Assembly (NCBI RefSeq): GCF_023159225.1
Contig: NC_063180.1
Span: 11,715,297-11,779,296 of the forward strand
From: Perognathus longimembris pacificus
Taxonomy: Eukaryota; Chordata; Mammalia; Rodentia; Heteromyidae
Direction: 5' to 3'
DNA: 64,000 bases
Part shown: in pieces, positions 32,023 to 42,985 of the stretch
Layout: the number at the start of each line of letters is the position of its first letter
Numbering within the stretch: position 1 is the stretch's first letter
The notes under the pieces: model-generated
Database searches by the model: none
What the model saw: the letters and a program-made list of their open reading frames with translations, nothing else
What the model was told of the DNA's origin: nothing
Position numbers and translations under genes: made by a program

Positions 32023-32557
32023 ATTTTTCTTTATTAGTTCATTGTTGCAACAAGAAGCACAGACTTACTCAAATCAACCAGGTAATCTAGTGATTGAATG
32101 TAACATGGGTCTCAATATCCTTGGGAAAGGAAGCAAACTCAAACTGTGAGGTTTTCAGAAACCACAGGAGGAATTTCCAGAGTGAAGAAATGTCATCATC
32201 GCTTCTCTCTTCAGGGTGTTCAGGCTGTTCACAGAGCATCCCTACATCCCCCCACCTGCTTGCTCCCACACATCACTCAAGGATTCTATCTACATACTTC
32301 TTATGGTGCTTGCTTTGCTTTTCACTGAAGTCAAAGGCCCAGCTCACCTTTCATGAGCTCTGATTAGTGAAACAAATGGTCCACAACTCTTTTCTCTGTT
32401 TCTTAGGTGTGTGTACAACTTAGGTATATGATGTATTTCTTGTCTTTAATTTTAGTATTTTAAAAAGTGGATGATTTTTATTCTGCAACCAATATGACTG
32501 CCACCCATGGAGTTTACAACTAGGAAACTCCTGGAAGGCCCTCAAACCTAACAAAAG

Positions 32558-32559
<2 letters not shown>
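32023..32559. other. No recognisable gene
   Basis: Unique sequence. The 89- and 60-codon overlapping frames at 32094-32363 show no domain. Confidence 0.4.

Positions 32560-32591
<32 letters not shown>
32560..32591. repeat. (AC)16 microsatellite
   Basis: Pure CA dinucleotide array. Confidence 0.97.
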
Positions 32592-32593
<2 letters not shown>

Positions 32594-32636
32594 ATCATAT
32601 ACACACACATGCAGCAACATATGAGCCCGTAGAATG

Positions 32637-32871
32637 TTGGGGGGGTGACAATACTAAGACTTGAATTCAGTGCCTGGCCATGCATTGTGCCTTATTGTTT
32701 TTGCTCAAGGCTATTGCTCTACACTTGAGCTACAACTCATATTCTAGCATTTTTCCCTTGTTAATTGGACATAAGAGTTGCATGAGTTTTCCTGTTGAGA
32801 TTAAATTGCAATCCTCTGATCGCAAATTCCTGAGCAGCAAAGATTAAAAAGGTGAGCCACTCACAACTTTA
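32637..32871 (-). mobile_element. B1-like/Geo composite SINE (old)
   Basis: Read in reverse: 'gagtggctcacctttttaatc', 'gctcaggaatttgcgatcagagg', 'actcttatgtccaattaac', then 'tgagttgtagctcaagtgtagag' and 'ctgaattcaagtc'. Confidence 0.6.
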
Positions 32872-32892
32872 TTTTTTAATTAAAAAAAATAT

Positions 32893-33047
32893 TTTTGGTG
32901 CCATATCTGAGGCTTGAACTCAGGAACTGAATATGTTATTCCTTGAACTTTTGTGTTTAAAGGTGGTGCTCTACTAGTTGAGCTACAACTCCCCTTATGC
33001 CAACTTTTGTGGTTACTTACCTCACAGATTTTCCTGCCAGGAAAATA
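32893..33047 (-). mobile_element. SINE fragment, Geo-type half
   Basis: Reverse strand carries 'ggaaaatctgtgaggtaagtaac', 'ggggagttgtagctcaactag', 'gtagagcaccac', and 'ctgagttcaagcctcag'. Most of the B1-like half is missing. Confidence 0.5.
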
Positions 33048-33145
33048 ATTTTAGCTTTGACTCAAAATATGTATTCATAAGAATTTGTTGTATGAAAATG
33101 AGCAGAAATTCAAGAACTGCAATCCAATTCATTAAAAGTTTATGG

Positions 33146-33345
33146 GCTGGGGATATCGCCTAGTGGCAAGAGTGCTTGCCTCGTATACATGAAGCCCTGG
33201 GTTCTATTTCTCAGCACCACATATACAGAAAATGGCCAGAAGTGGCACTGTGGCTCAAGTGGCAGAGTGCTAGCCTTGAGCAAGAAGAAGCCAGGGACAG
33301 TGCTCAGGCCGAGTCCAAGCCCCAAGGCTGACCAAGAGGGCAAAA
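33146..33345 (+). mobile_element. IDL-Geo dimeric SINE
   Basis: Nearly full dimer: 'gggctggggatatcgcctag', 'gcttgcctcgtatacatgaagcc', 'gggttctatttctcagc' (ID-like), then 'aatggccagaagtggcactgtgg', 'agagtgctagccttgagc', 'cagggacagtgctcagg'. The right end carries a 'gagtccaagcccc' match. No clear TSD could be fixed by eye. Confidence 0.92.
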
Positions 33346-33589
33346 AATTAAAGCATTGAAATTATTTGGTTGAATATGTTGTACTGTAACCATACAAATA
33401 TACTATGCAAATTAGGAAATTATATTTGTTTAAAAATAAGTGATATATAAAAATCTTTGATGTTCATCTGAATGAACTCCAAGAAATGGAAACCAAAAGG
33501 CTTTTTTTGTTTTACTTTTTGTTTGTTTTTTATTTTCCCTTCTGCATGTTTTTAGTTTATGTAGCTTTTCTATTGTACGTAAGTTTATC

Positions 33590-33838
33590 TATTTGTGGGA
33601 GGGGAAGAGGGAGCACAGAAATGGTGGGACAAATGTGAACTAATTTAGTAGTGATCGTCACAAGACAATATATTGAAAATTAATTATTCAACTTGTGGGT
33701 GAGTGAGGAGGGAAAACAACTTGGAGAAATCAAGGGAAGAAGTGACACACTTCAAAAAGAAATGTACTCATTGACCTACCCAATTGTAACCTCCTGTGTA
33801 CATCACCTTTATGATAAAAATAAATTCAATAAAAAACC
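33590..33838 (+). mobile_element. Older L1 3' end
   Basis: A G-rich start (33594-33615), then '..aagaaatgtactcattgacctacccaattgtaacctcc' in pieces, 'gtgtacatcacctttatgat' and 'aaaaataaattcaataaaaaa'. This ends like the L1 3' UTR above but is more diverged, so an older subfamily. Confidence 0.55.
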
Positions 33839-33897
33839 TCAATGATATATTAACTGACCAATGTGGATTTAAATATATATACATACATATATATTAT

Positions 33898-35239
33898 ATA
33901 ATTATTTATTGTCAAAGTGATGTGCAGAGGGGTTATAATTTCAAATGTAAGGCCATGGGTACATTTCTTGTAATATTTGTTACCTCCTCCCTCACTTCCT
34001 CATCCCTCTTTCCCCTTTCCTGCTCCCCCTATGAGTCGTTCAGTTGTTTTACACCAAATGGTTTTGCAAGTATTGCTTTTGGAGTCGCTTGTCTTTTTAT
34101 CCTTTCTTTCTTGAATTTGATATTCCCTTTCACTTCCCTAGTTCTAATACCAGTATATACAGTATCCAGAGTACTCAGATGAGAAACAGTGATAGCACGG
34201 GGACAACCACAGGAAGGGAATACAAGAGGAAAAAAAAAAAAAAACAACTGTGGTTTCACATGGCATGTTGAAAATAATTACAACAGTGAAATGCACTCAT
34301 TTCCATAAAATGAAATTCATTTCATTTAGCATCATACTATGTGCTCATAAGGGTATAGCTATTGGACGCTTGTGATCTTCTGCTGTGACTAGCCTAAACC
34401 TGTGCTAATTATTCCCTATGAGGGAAACCATAGAGTCCCTGTTTCTTTGGGTCTGTCTCACTTCACTTAGTATAATTTTTTCCAAGTTCTTCCATTTCCT
34501 TATAAATGGGCAATGTCATTCTTTCTGATAGAGGCATAAAATTCCAGTTTGTATATGTACCACATTTTCCTGATCCATTTGTCTACTGAGGGGCATCTGG
34601 GTTGGTTCCATATTTTAGCTATGACAAATTGTGCTGCGGTGAGCATTGTTGTGCTGGTGGCTTTAGTGTGTTCTTGTTTGTAATCTTTTGGGTAGATGCC
34701 CAGAAGTGTGCTGCTGGGTCATAGGGAAGCTCTCTGTTTAGCCTTCTGAGGAATCTCCATACTGCTTTCCAGAGTGGCTGAACCAGTTTACATTCCCACC
34801 AACAATGAAGTAGGGTTCCCTTTAGGCCACATCCACTCCAACATTTGTTATTGTTAGTTTTCTTGATAATGGACATTCTTACTGGGGTGAGATGGAATCT
34901 CAATGTTGTTTTGATTTGCATTTATTTATGGCCAGAGATGTAGAGCACTTTTTCACGTCTCCTGGATATTCTCATTTCCTCATCAGAAAAGTCTCTTTTT
35001 AAGTCTTTAGCCCACTTGTGGAAGGGGTTGTTGGTTCTTTGCAGTTTTGTTTTAGAGGAATTTAACTTTTTTAGTTCTGCATATATTTTAGATATGAGGC
35101 CTTTTCCCGTTGTATGGCCAGTAAAGATCGTTTCCTAATCTGTGGGCTTTCTGTTTATCTTTTAAGGTATGTCCTTTACCCTGCAGAAGCTCTGCAGTTT
35201 TATGCAGTCTCATTTGTCCAACCTTTCTTTGATTTGTTG
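33898..35239 (-). mobile_element. 5'-truncated antisense L1
   Basis: About 1.34 kb: antisense 3' UTR from 'ttattgtcaaagtgatgtgc' at the left, through the ORF2 C-terminal region, ending at 'aacctttctttgatttgttg' (the same L1 zone where the twin-primed copy at 14.8 kb switches). I could not fix a TSD because the left flank is AT-rich repeat. Confidence 0.9.
34619..34921 (-). pseudogene. L1 ORF2 C-terminal fragment
   Basis: The 100-codon frame keeps the Cys knuckle ([18 protein letters not shown]) and then frameshifts after 'LPYDPAA'. Inactive remnant of the ORF2 C-terminus. Confidence 0.85.
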
Positions 35240-35444
35240 TATTTATGGGCTAATAGATATACTTTCAAAGAGGAAAATAGTTGCAAAATCATATAAAATC
35301 ATATTGTAATGGATATTCTTAAATGGTAGGACTATAAATGAAATATGACTTCCAGACATTTCAAAAACTTTATGGTAAATATAACATATCAGTAAACAAC
35401 TCTCATATGATTGACAAACTGATAAATATTATACATGGTCATAC

Positions 35445-35459
35445 CAACATCTTATTATT
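35445..35459. repeat. Left target-site duplication of the antisense full-length L1
   Basis: caacatcttattatt, identical to 42051-42065. Confidence 0.92.
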
Positions 35460-35784
35460 TTTTGGAATTTATTTATTAATTAAACAAAAATTTTTTGACA
35501 AGGTGTTGTGCAAAAAGGGTAGTTACATAGTAGGCTAGTGAGTACATTTCTTGTGATATCTTACACCTGTTTTTCTTTCCCTTCCCTAGGTCAGGTAGAC
35601 TTATATACAATACACAATGTACCAAGAACATATACAGTAGCCACGTGGCCTACGCCCAAGAAAATTCGCCTAGGGCTTTAAATGTAATGTCGACATTAGA
35701 CAACATGTCTACAGTAGTCTTATATGAACGTACATACATAGCTTTTGAGCAACTGTATTCCACTGAGAGATCAATTTTTGACCT

Positions 35785-36488
35785 TTATATGTTGAGTAGT
35801 TGTTTGGTTTTAGTTGCATAATGTTGGGTCTCTGACCCAATCTTGTGTGAAATACCATTTGACAAGCAGTTTTTGGTTTCACAGACCTGGTCTCTATTGT
35901 CTCTCCATCTCTCCATCTTAACAGTCATATATATCAGGGAGATCATGCTCCTTTGTTTTCTGTGTTCTAGGCTTGTCTCGCTCAACATTATTTGTTCAAG
36001 TTCTGACCATTTCCCTGTGAATAACACTATTTCAACATTCCTAATCTCTATGTAGTATTCCATTGTGTATAGGTACCATATTTTTTGGATCCATTCATCT
36101 GTGGAGGGGCATCTGGGTTGTTTCCATATTTTGGCAATTGTGAATTGTGCAGTGATAAACATGGAAGTGCAAATGTCTTTTTGATATCTTGGGGCCTGCT
36201 GTTCCGAATAGATGCCTAGCAGTGGTATGGCTGGTCATAGGGTAGGTCTTTATTGAGCTTTTTGAGAAACCTCCATACTGATCTCCAAAGTGGTTGTACT
36301 AATTTGCACTCCCACCAACAATGGAGAAGTGTTCCTCTTTCCCCGCACCCCCTCCAGCATTTGTTGTTGCCTGAGTTCAGAGTATAGGCCAATGTAACTG
36401 GAGTGAGGTGGTATCTCAGGGTTGTTTTTATTTGCATTTGCTTTATTACTAGGGCTGTTGAACATTTCCTCATATGTTTCTTTGCCAT
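35785..36488 (-). pseudogene. L1 ORF2 C-terminal region
   Basis: Two frames (36216-36488 and 35785-36162), broken by a frameshift near 36200, encode the ORF2p C-terminus. The first has the Cys knuckle [18 protein letters not shown] intact; the second has 'CPSTDEWIQKIWYL' and 'LSETSLEHRKQRSM'. Confidence 0.9.
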
Positions 36489-37062
36489 TTTTATCTCTTC
36501 TCTTGTGAAGTGTCTCTTTAGCTTATTTGCCCATTTCCTAATAGGTTTATTGGGCTTGGAGGGGCTTAGTTTTTTGAGTACGCTGGAAATGACAGATATT
36601 AGGCCTTTGTCTGTTGCTGTGCTGATAAAGATCCTCTCCCATATGGTTGGCTGTCTTTCTATTTTGGTGGCTATGTCCTTAGCTGTTCAGAAACTTTTTA
36701 TTTTGTAGTATTCCCATTTGTCCAGTCTCTCCCCTATTTGTTGTGCCCCTGGGACTATATTCAGGAAGTTCCTTCCTCTAGCGTCTTTCCTACTCTCTTC
36801 TTCAGTAGTTTCAAGGATTCAGGTCTGATATTGAGGTCCTTGATCCATTTTGAGTTGATCTTGGTGCATGGTGATAGGCTTGGGTCTACTTTGAGTTTTC
36901 TGCATATGGCTGCCCAGTTCTCCCAGCACCAATAATTGAAGAGGCTATGTTTATCCATTGTATGTCTTTAGCTCCTTTATCAAATATCAGTTGGCTGTAA
37001 GAGTGCGGTTTTATTTCTGGATTTCAATTCTGATCCATTGGTCTTCTGGTCTGTTTTTTATA

Positions 37063-37515
37063 CTAATACCAGGCTGTTTTTGTTATGATGGTCCTATAGT
37101 AGAACTTGAAGTCTGGTATTGTGATACCTCCTGCACTGCTTTTTTTTTTGCCTAGAATTGCTTTGGCTATTCTAGGTCTTTTGCTGTTCCATATGAATTT
37201 ATGGATTGGTTTCTCTATTTCAGTGAAGAATGTAACTGGGATTTTGATAGGGATTGCATTGAATTTGTATAACAATTTGGGCAATATGGCCATTTTTACT
37301 ATATTGATTCTGCCTACCCATGAGCATGGGAGGTCTTTCCATCTCCTTGTGTCTTCTTTGATTTCCCTTATTAAATTTTTATAGTTCTCATTAAATAGGT
37401 TCGTCACGTCCTTGGTTAGGTTGATCCCTAGGTACTTTATTCTTTTTTTGGCTACTGTAAATGGAATTGTTTCCATAATTTCCTTTTCTGCTTGTACATT
37501 GCTGGTGTACAGCAA
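37063..37515 (-). pseudogene. L1 ORF2 segment after the RT palm
   Basis: 150-codon frame with '[14 protein letters not shown]', '[19 protein letters not shown]' and '[14 protein letters not shown]', which follow the RT palm in ORF2p. It overlaps the end of the 353-codon frame at 37391-38452, marking a frameshift. Confidence 0.9.
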
Positions 37516-38452
37516 AGCTGCTAACTTTTGTGGATTGATTTTGTATCCTGCTACTTTGCCAAAATGGTTTATTAGGTGTAGGAGTTTGGGGACTGAGCTT
37601 TTTTGGGTCCTTCAGATATAAGATCATGTCGTCTGTGAATAGGGATAATTTGATTTCTTCCTTGCCGATGTGGATCCCTTTGATGTGTTCCTCTTGCCTT
37701 ATTGCTATGGCTAGAGATTCCAGCACTATGTTGAACATAAGTGGGAAGAGTGGGCATCCTTGTCTTGTTCCTGAGTTTAGGGGGAATGATTTAAGTTTCT
37801 CTCCATTTAATATGATGTTAGCAGTTGATCTGCTGTATATGGCTTTTATTGTTTTGAGGAATGTTCCATCTATTCCTGTTCTCTTCAGAGCTTTTAATAA
37901 GTATGGATGTTGTATTTTGTCAAAGGCTTTTTGGGCATTGACTGAGATAACAATATGATTCTTGATTTTAGTTCTGTTTGTGTGGTAAATTACATTGATT
38001 GATTTACGGATGTTGAAACGTCCTTGTGACTGTGGGATGAAGCCTACTTGGTCATGATGTATAATTTTCTTGATCAGTTTCTGGATCCTGTTAGCTAATA
38101 TTTTATTGAGGAGCTTTGCGTCTGTGTTCATTAGTGATATTGGTCTGTACTTATCTTTTTTTGTTGGGTCTTTGTCTGGTTTGGGAATGAGTATGATATT
38201 AGCTTCATAGAATGAGTTTGGGATTTCTCCCTCGGTTTCTATTTCATGGAAGATTTTGAGGAGTATTGGTATTAGCTCCTCACTAAAGGTTTTATAGAAT
38301 TTGTTGCTGAATCCATCTGGGCCTGGGCTTTTCTTTGTTGGGAGGTTCTTGATTACCCCCTGTATCTCGCTGTAGGTTATTGGTTTATTTAGTTGATTTA
38401 TTTCTTCTTGGTTCATTTTGGGCAGTTTATACTTCTCTAAGAATTGATCCAT
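37391..38452 (-). pseudogene. L1 ORF2 reverse-transcriptase domain (353 codons)
   Basis: The longest frame in the window. RT motifs appear in order: [10 protein letters not shown] (about residue 43), YRPISLMN (about 103), [18 protein letters not shown] (about 172), GTRQGCP (about 227) and the catalytic motif as LFTDDMI, where most L1s here have FADD. Both Asp are kept. After 'LYLKDPKK' the translation becomes off-frame. ORF2p copies L1 RNA at the target site. This copy cannot make a full ORF2p. Confidence 0.93.
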
Positions 38453-38502
38453 TTCTGTAAAATTATTGTTTTTTAGTGAGTAGAGGTTCTGGAAATAGTT
38501 CC

Positions 38503-39300
38503 TTATGATTGTTTGAATATCATGTGTACTTGTAATTTTTCCAGTGGAGTCCCTGATTTTACATATATGAGTCTCTTCCCTTCTTTTTTTTTTTTTTTTT
38601 TTTTTGTAAGTCTTGCGAGGGGTCTGTCAATTTTATTTATTTTCTCAAAGAACCAGCTTTTAGTCTTATTTATTTGTTGAATGGTCTTTCTATTTTCAAT
38701 CAGATTTATATCTTCTTTAACGTTTGTGATCTCTCTCCTCGTAGTCATTTTAGGTTCGATCATTTCTTGTTTCTCCAGTTGTTTTAGTTTCCTCGTGAGG
38801 TTATTCACCTGCTCTGCTTCCCTTCTTTTAATGTGAATGCTGAGGGCAATGATCTTGCCCCTCAGTACTGCCTTAGCTGTGTCCCATAGGTTTCTTTGTG
38901 ATGTATTTTCATTGTCATTGTGGCTTATGAATTCGTTGATTTCTTCTTTAATTTTGTCTGTGGCCCAAGTGTTGGATAACAGTGTGGGGTTTAGCCTCCA
39001 AGAATGAGTATAGCCTCTGTGGTAACCATTGTTATTGAGGGTTACCTTTAGTCCACTGTGGTCAGATATAATACATGGGATGACATCAATACTTTTGTAT
39101 TTGCTGAGGTTCTTTGTGTGGCCTATGACATGGTCTATTTTGGAGTATGATCCATGTGCTCCTGAGAAGAAGGTGTATTGGGTCTCTGTAGGGTGGAAGA
39201 TTCTGTATAGATCTGTCAGATCCATTTGGGATATGGTGTTACTTAGGTCCTCAGCTCCGTTGCTAATCCTCTTGTCTTTAGTGAGCTGCTCTTTCTCTTG
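38503..39300 (-). pseudogene. L1 ORF2 truncated endonuclease end and linker
   Basis: The 240-codon frame starts in the last part of the endonuclease (LYRIFHPTETQYTFF, KIDHVIG, ISDHSG with catalytic His) and continues through the linker to a K-rich run near 38590. The first half of the endonuclease, with its Asn, Glu and GDFN residues, is not found upstream: only about 160 bp separate this from the ORF1 end. The A-run near 38590 probably adds a frameshift. Confidence 0.88.
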
Positions 39301-39382
39301 GGCTCTGGCTATTGTAGTGTTTCTTTCTGTTTCTGTCTGTGTGTCCTGTACGATTACTGTTGGGTGGGATTCCCCTCTTAGA

Positions 39383-40410
39383 ATTCACTGTAGGGATGGT
39401 TTTTTATTCACATACTCCTTTAGATCCTCTTTTCTATGGAAAGATCTGGTTTTCCCCTCAAATATGAACTCCAGATTTGCTGGATATTTTATTCTAGGTT
39501 GGCTCTTGTTGGCCTGTAGAACTTGGATGGTGTTCTTCCATTCTCTTTACACGTAGTAGGTTTGTGTGGAGAGGTCTGCTTTTATTCAGCTCTTCTTCCC
39601 ATTGTAATAAATTTCTTTCTTCGCTTTGACTGCATTCAAATTTCCTCTTTATTCTTGAGATCTGAAGTCTTGAATATTATGTGCCTTGGCGTGGCTATTT
39701 TGGGGTCTGGTCTGCCAGGTGCCCTATAGGCTTCGGTTACCTGGATGGGGTCCCTTGTGAGATTTTGGAAGTTTTCTGCAATAACTTTATTGAAAATATG
39801 TTGAAGCCCTCTTCTCTGATATTCGGCTCCTTCTTCTATTCCAATTATGTGCAGATTTTATCTCTTGTCTTTGTTCACTAGCTCCTGGATTAGTCTGCCC
39901 TGGAGCTTTACCGTTTCTTGGAGTGTGGAAATTTTCTGGTTCTTATCGGCTGCATCATAGTCCAAGAGAGAGATTCTGAATTCAACATGGTCAATTCTTT
40001 GTGCTGTGGATTCAATTGCAGAGTTTATGGATGTAGGACAGCTATTTATGGTTGCCAGATCGGCTCTGATCGTGGAAATTTCTTCCTTTAAAGAGTTGTA
40101 TTTTAAATCTATTTTTTCATGCATTTCACTTCTCAGGATGTTAAGGACTTCTTTAATGGAGGTTTGCACTGTATCCATTTTTGCTTCCATTTCTTTCTTG
40201 GCTTCCTAGATGTCCTTCGAGACTTCCACTCTAAACTCCTGGAATTGTTTTCTGATTTCATTTCTGAGGCTTTCCATCATTTCTGCTAACATAGCCTCAG
40301 TTAATTTTTTATTCTCCATCTCCTCTTCAGTCATGCTGCTTTTTGGAGCTGGAGACTTGGCTTGCCCTTTGATGAAATGTGTTATATTTCTTTGTGATTT
40401 GTGCATCTAG
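39383..40410 (-). pseudogene. L1 ORF1 (RNA-binding protein) with in-frame stops
   Basis: Reads in one frame from about 40406 with a coiled-coil-like N-terminal half (MMESLRNEIRKQF.., TLQETVKLQGRLIQEL), an RRM (LHIIGIEEG.., RHIIFKTSD) and a C-terminal domain (KYPANLEFIFEG), ending in TGA near 39385. At least two internal stops are visible: TAG after VEVSKDI (about 40203-40205) and TAA at 39855-39857 just before the RRM. The normal ORF1 plan here contrasts with the L1 at 3.9 kb. Confidence 0.88.
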
Positions 40411-40529
40411 AGATCTGTGGATAGCTTCCCTGGTTTGGCTTTGTGCTGGTTCCTGCTGGTCCATCAGTGGGAGACTGTGTCCTGGCTCTGGGTTTGAGTT
40501 TGGCTGTTGAACCTTATTTCCCAATGGGT

Positions 40530-42050
40530 GAGTGTGACCTTCTCAATTGTTGCCAGGGTGGTCACCCTCCCTGCACTTGGAGGTGGATAGGTTCTGTGTC
40601 TTTCTCTGCAGGATAGTGTCCTGCCGCTGTGTTGTGCTGACCCTAGCGTGCCCCTGGTGGGGGGTTGCTGGTTGCTGATTCAGAGTGGCGTGGAGGCTTC
40701 TCCCTTCTTTGGTTCTTTTTTCCACTCTGTATCTTGGTCAGAAGAGCTCACCTCTCAGGTGGTTCGTCCTCCTGTGTGGATTGCTCCAGGGCTGGTGTTG
40801 TTGAGGGGTGGCCCACCCACTTATGTGAAATGCGCCAAACTGAGTGGGCACTGCCGCTGGGGGGCTCTGCCCTCTTGTGCGGGTGTGTCTATCAGCGCGG
40901 GCGCTGCCACTGGGGGGCCCTGCCCACCTATGCGACGTGCGCCTACCACAGCTGGCACTGCCACTGAGGGGCCCTGCCCACCTGTGCGAGGTATGCCTAC
41001 CAGAGTGAGCCCCGGGTTGTTGGGGTGTGCTTGTGCCCTCCTGCGAGTTTGCTGTGGGGGGGCGGTATGTGTGGGCCCCAGTGGGATCAAGTGTCTGTGC
41101 CCGGGTTAGTGCCCACAGATTTCACCTCCGCTGTGAGGGTGTGTGTGATCGAGCCCAGGTGTCCCTGCTGGGCTGGTATTGCCCACCAGTGCACCTGTGA
41201 CTTTTGTTGAAAAAATCTGTGAGGCCCCAGTGCCTCAGGTGGGGCTTCCAATGCCTGCCGGTCCCCGGGCCCTTGTTGGGAAGGGGGCGGGGCCGGTACC
41301 GCTGGTTCAGGCTCCTCTACTGCCTTGGCACTGCTCCGCCCCTCCCCTGCTTGCTCCTGTGTCCTCCCAGAGTCTGAAAGGACCTTTTGCGGCCTGATTT
41401 GGGGGCTCTTTTTCCCTTGGGGTGGGGAGGGAGAGGGAGGGAGTTCTAGCTTCTTTGTAAAGTTTGGGTCTCTGATAGCTGGTCTCCCGTTGGGGGAGGT
41501 GGTAATGGGGAACTTACTGGTCCTGGATTGTGTGTGTGTGTGTTCTGCTCTGCTGTTGGCCCTTCGGTGGTGATGTGCTGAGCGGTCGTTTGGTGGTGGT
41601 GGCCCCAGCTCTCCCCTTCTGCACCGCTCTATTCCCCCACCGCTCACATCCTATCTAGGCCATGTGGTCTCAAACTTCCCGTTGCCGCCATCTGTCTCCA
41701 TTAGTTTGCACTCCCCCTGGGTTCTGTGGAGTCCTGCTGTCTGGACTCTGCACTCCTGGTGTGACTTTTTGGCAGTCTGTTTGTTGTTTACCAGGTCCCC
41801 TTTCCCAGCCTGGCCCTGTTTGGGCCAGGGTCGACGGGTGGGGGGAGGGTACCCCAGAGATTTTCTGGCTCCGTGCAAGTTATAGGCTCTTCCTTTTTTG
41901 TTCTTTTTCATTTCCTGTGTTTCTCTATTGCTTCTGGCTGCTGGATTTTCTGGGTTCTTGTTGGGGTGTTGGGTGCTGGAGTTCCCAGCTCACTATTCAG
42001 TTGGAGCAAGTTGGGGTGCCTCCCTACTGTGGCAGCGCCATCTTCCTCCT
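40530..42050 (-). promoter_or_regulatory. L1 5' UTR, GC-rich, internal promoter region
   Basis: About 1.5 kb, GC- and CpG-rich, beginning at the element's 5' end with the typical 'aagatggcgctgcc' start. It holds the internal promoter of L1 (known for the family). It contains a tandem array at about 40798-41010. The many 60-190-codon frames on both strands reflect low stop density in GC-rich DNA. Confidence 0.8.
40798..41010 (-). repeat. Tandem repeat of 53-54 bp units in L1 5' UTR
   Basis: Units start at 40851, 40904 and 40958 with ctgccgctgg, ctgccactgg and ctgccactga, each followed by ggggc-ctgccc-(a/t)cct and a tgcg-containing stretch. A fourth, poorer unit precedes them from about 40798. 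Spacing is 53 and 54 bp. Confidence 0.75.
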
Positions 42051-42065
42051 CAACATCTTATTATT
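42051..42065. repeat. Right target-site duplication of the antisense full-length L1
   Basis: caacatcttattatt, identical to 35445-35459. Confidence 0.92.
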
Positions 42066-42077
42066 ATAAGAAGTGAT

Positions 42078-42166
42078 GGAAGGAGCTGGAGGCATGGCTC
42101 AAATTGTAGAGCATGTCCTCCGCAAGCTCTAAGCACTGAGTTCAAACTTCAGTAGCACCAAAAAAA
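42078..42166 (+). mobile_element. tRNA-derived SINE monomer (old)
   Basis: 'aaggagctggaggcatggctcaaattgtagagc' in pieces, 'ctgagttcaaacttcagtagc' as B-box region, and an A9 tail. Diverged ID-related monomer. Confidence 0.6.
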
Positions 42167-42799
42167 AAGTGATAGTTGTCAGATGCCCCAAGTCCTAGTC
42201 TCTCAGTCCACATATCTTTGACAGCACTTCTGTAGCCAAGAGCAATGATCACATATTTTTTAATGAAAGTTCTATATCTATCTACATCTAGGTGGGAGTC
42301 CTTCTTCTACCTCATATTTCATGTACAACTAGGGATATTATTTGTGCTATTTTCCTATCTGTACTATTTAATTTTAAAGTTAGAAATAAAAATATCAGCT
42401 TTGTTGTATAAATAAAAAGAACTAATAAGACATATACTAGTATGTGTTATTCAGTTACCATTCAATAAACAAATGATAATCATTATAATTTTATTTTCTT
42501 ATTCTTCATATTTTAATAGAAAAATTATGAAAGAAAATATTTTACATGCTTTGAAAATAACAGTCTTGTATATATGAAGCAGAGGAATGAAATTATAATT
42601 GAACAACTTCATGCTGCTTGATTTTTGTCCTTCTAATACTTTTACTTAAAACAAGAAAAAAGTCATGCTAATCTTCATAGACTTACTCATCTTCTTAGTA
42701 CAATCTTCCATACATGTGTATATACACTAAAGTTGTTTCAGAGTAAATAAGAATTGATTTAATTCTTCTATTAATAAACTCTGCATAGCACTTGCTTTG
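42167..42799. other. No recognisable feature
   Basis: AT-rich unique sequence; no gene or repeat that I can name. Confidence 0.45.
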
Positions 42800-42985
42800 G
42801 GGAAAGTACCATCACCATAAGCACTTTGTGGAAATGGTTTTGTTTGGCCCTTATAACAATCCTATGCACTAGTTCTTGGGAACTGAACACAGAGTTATTA
42901 ATTAACTTATCCAAGGTCATATACCTGATAAGGAACAACCTAGGATAACCTAGAGCTTCAGTCTGAACCCATATTCTCAAACTCA
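42800..42985 (+). mobile_element. MIR SINE
   Basis: Follows the MIR order: 'cccttataacaatcctatgca', 'gaactgaacacagagttattaattaacttatccaaggtcatata' (in parts), 'gagcttcagtctgaacccat'. The 'acttatccaaggtca' block is characteristic of MIR. Confidence 0.7.

Larger units (their letters stand above)
35460..42050 (-). mobile_element. End-to-end antisense L1, second subfamily
   Basis: About 6.59 kb between perfect 15-nt TSDs. Reading leftward: 5' end 'gaggaggaagatggcgctgcc', long GC-rich 5' UTR (about 40530-42050), ORF1 (about 39383-40410), ORF2 (ending about 35785) and a 3' UTR ending at the T-rich left edge. Its 3' end and ORF2 differ clearly from the L1s at 3.9-34 kb, so it is a separate subfamily. 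It keeps the longest frames in the window (353, 240 and 150 codons), suggesting relative youth. It is disabled by ORF1 stops, ORF2 frameshifts and loss of most of the endonuclease. Confidence 0.95.

Noticed and set aside
39029..39556. 175-codon plus-strand frame
   Set aside because: Antisense shadow of L1 ORF1/ORF2 coding sequence on the minus strand.
41087..41647. 186-codon reverse frame and several overlapping frames at 40.6-42.1 kb
   Set aside because: They lie in the GC-rich L1 5' UTR; Pro/Ser/Ala-rich composition and frames on both strands indicate low stop density, not a gene.
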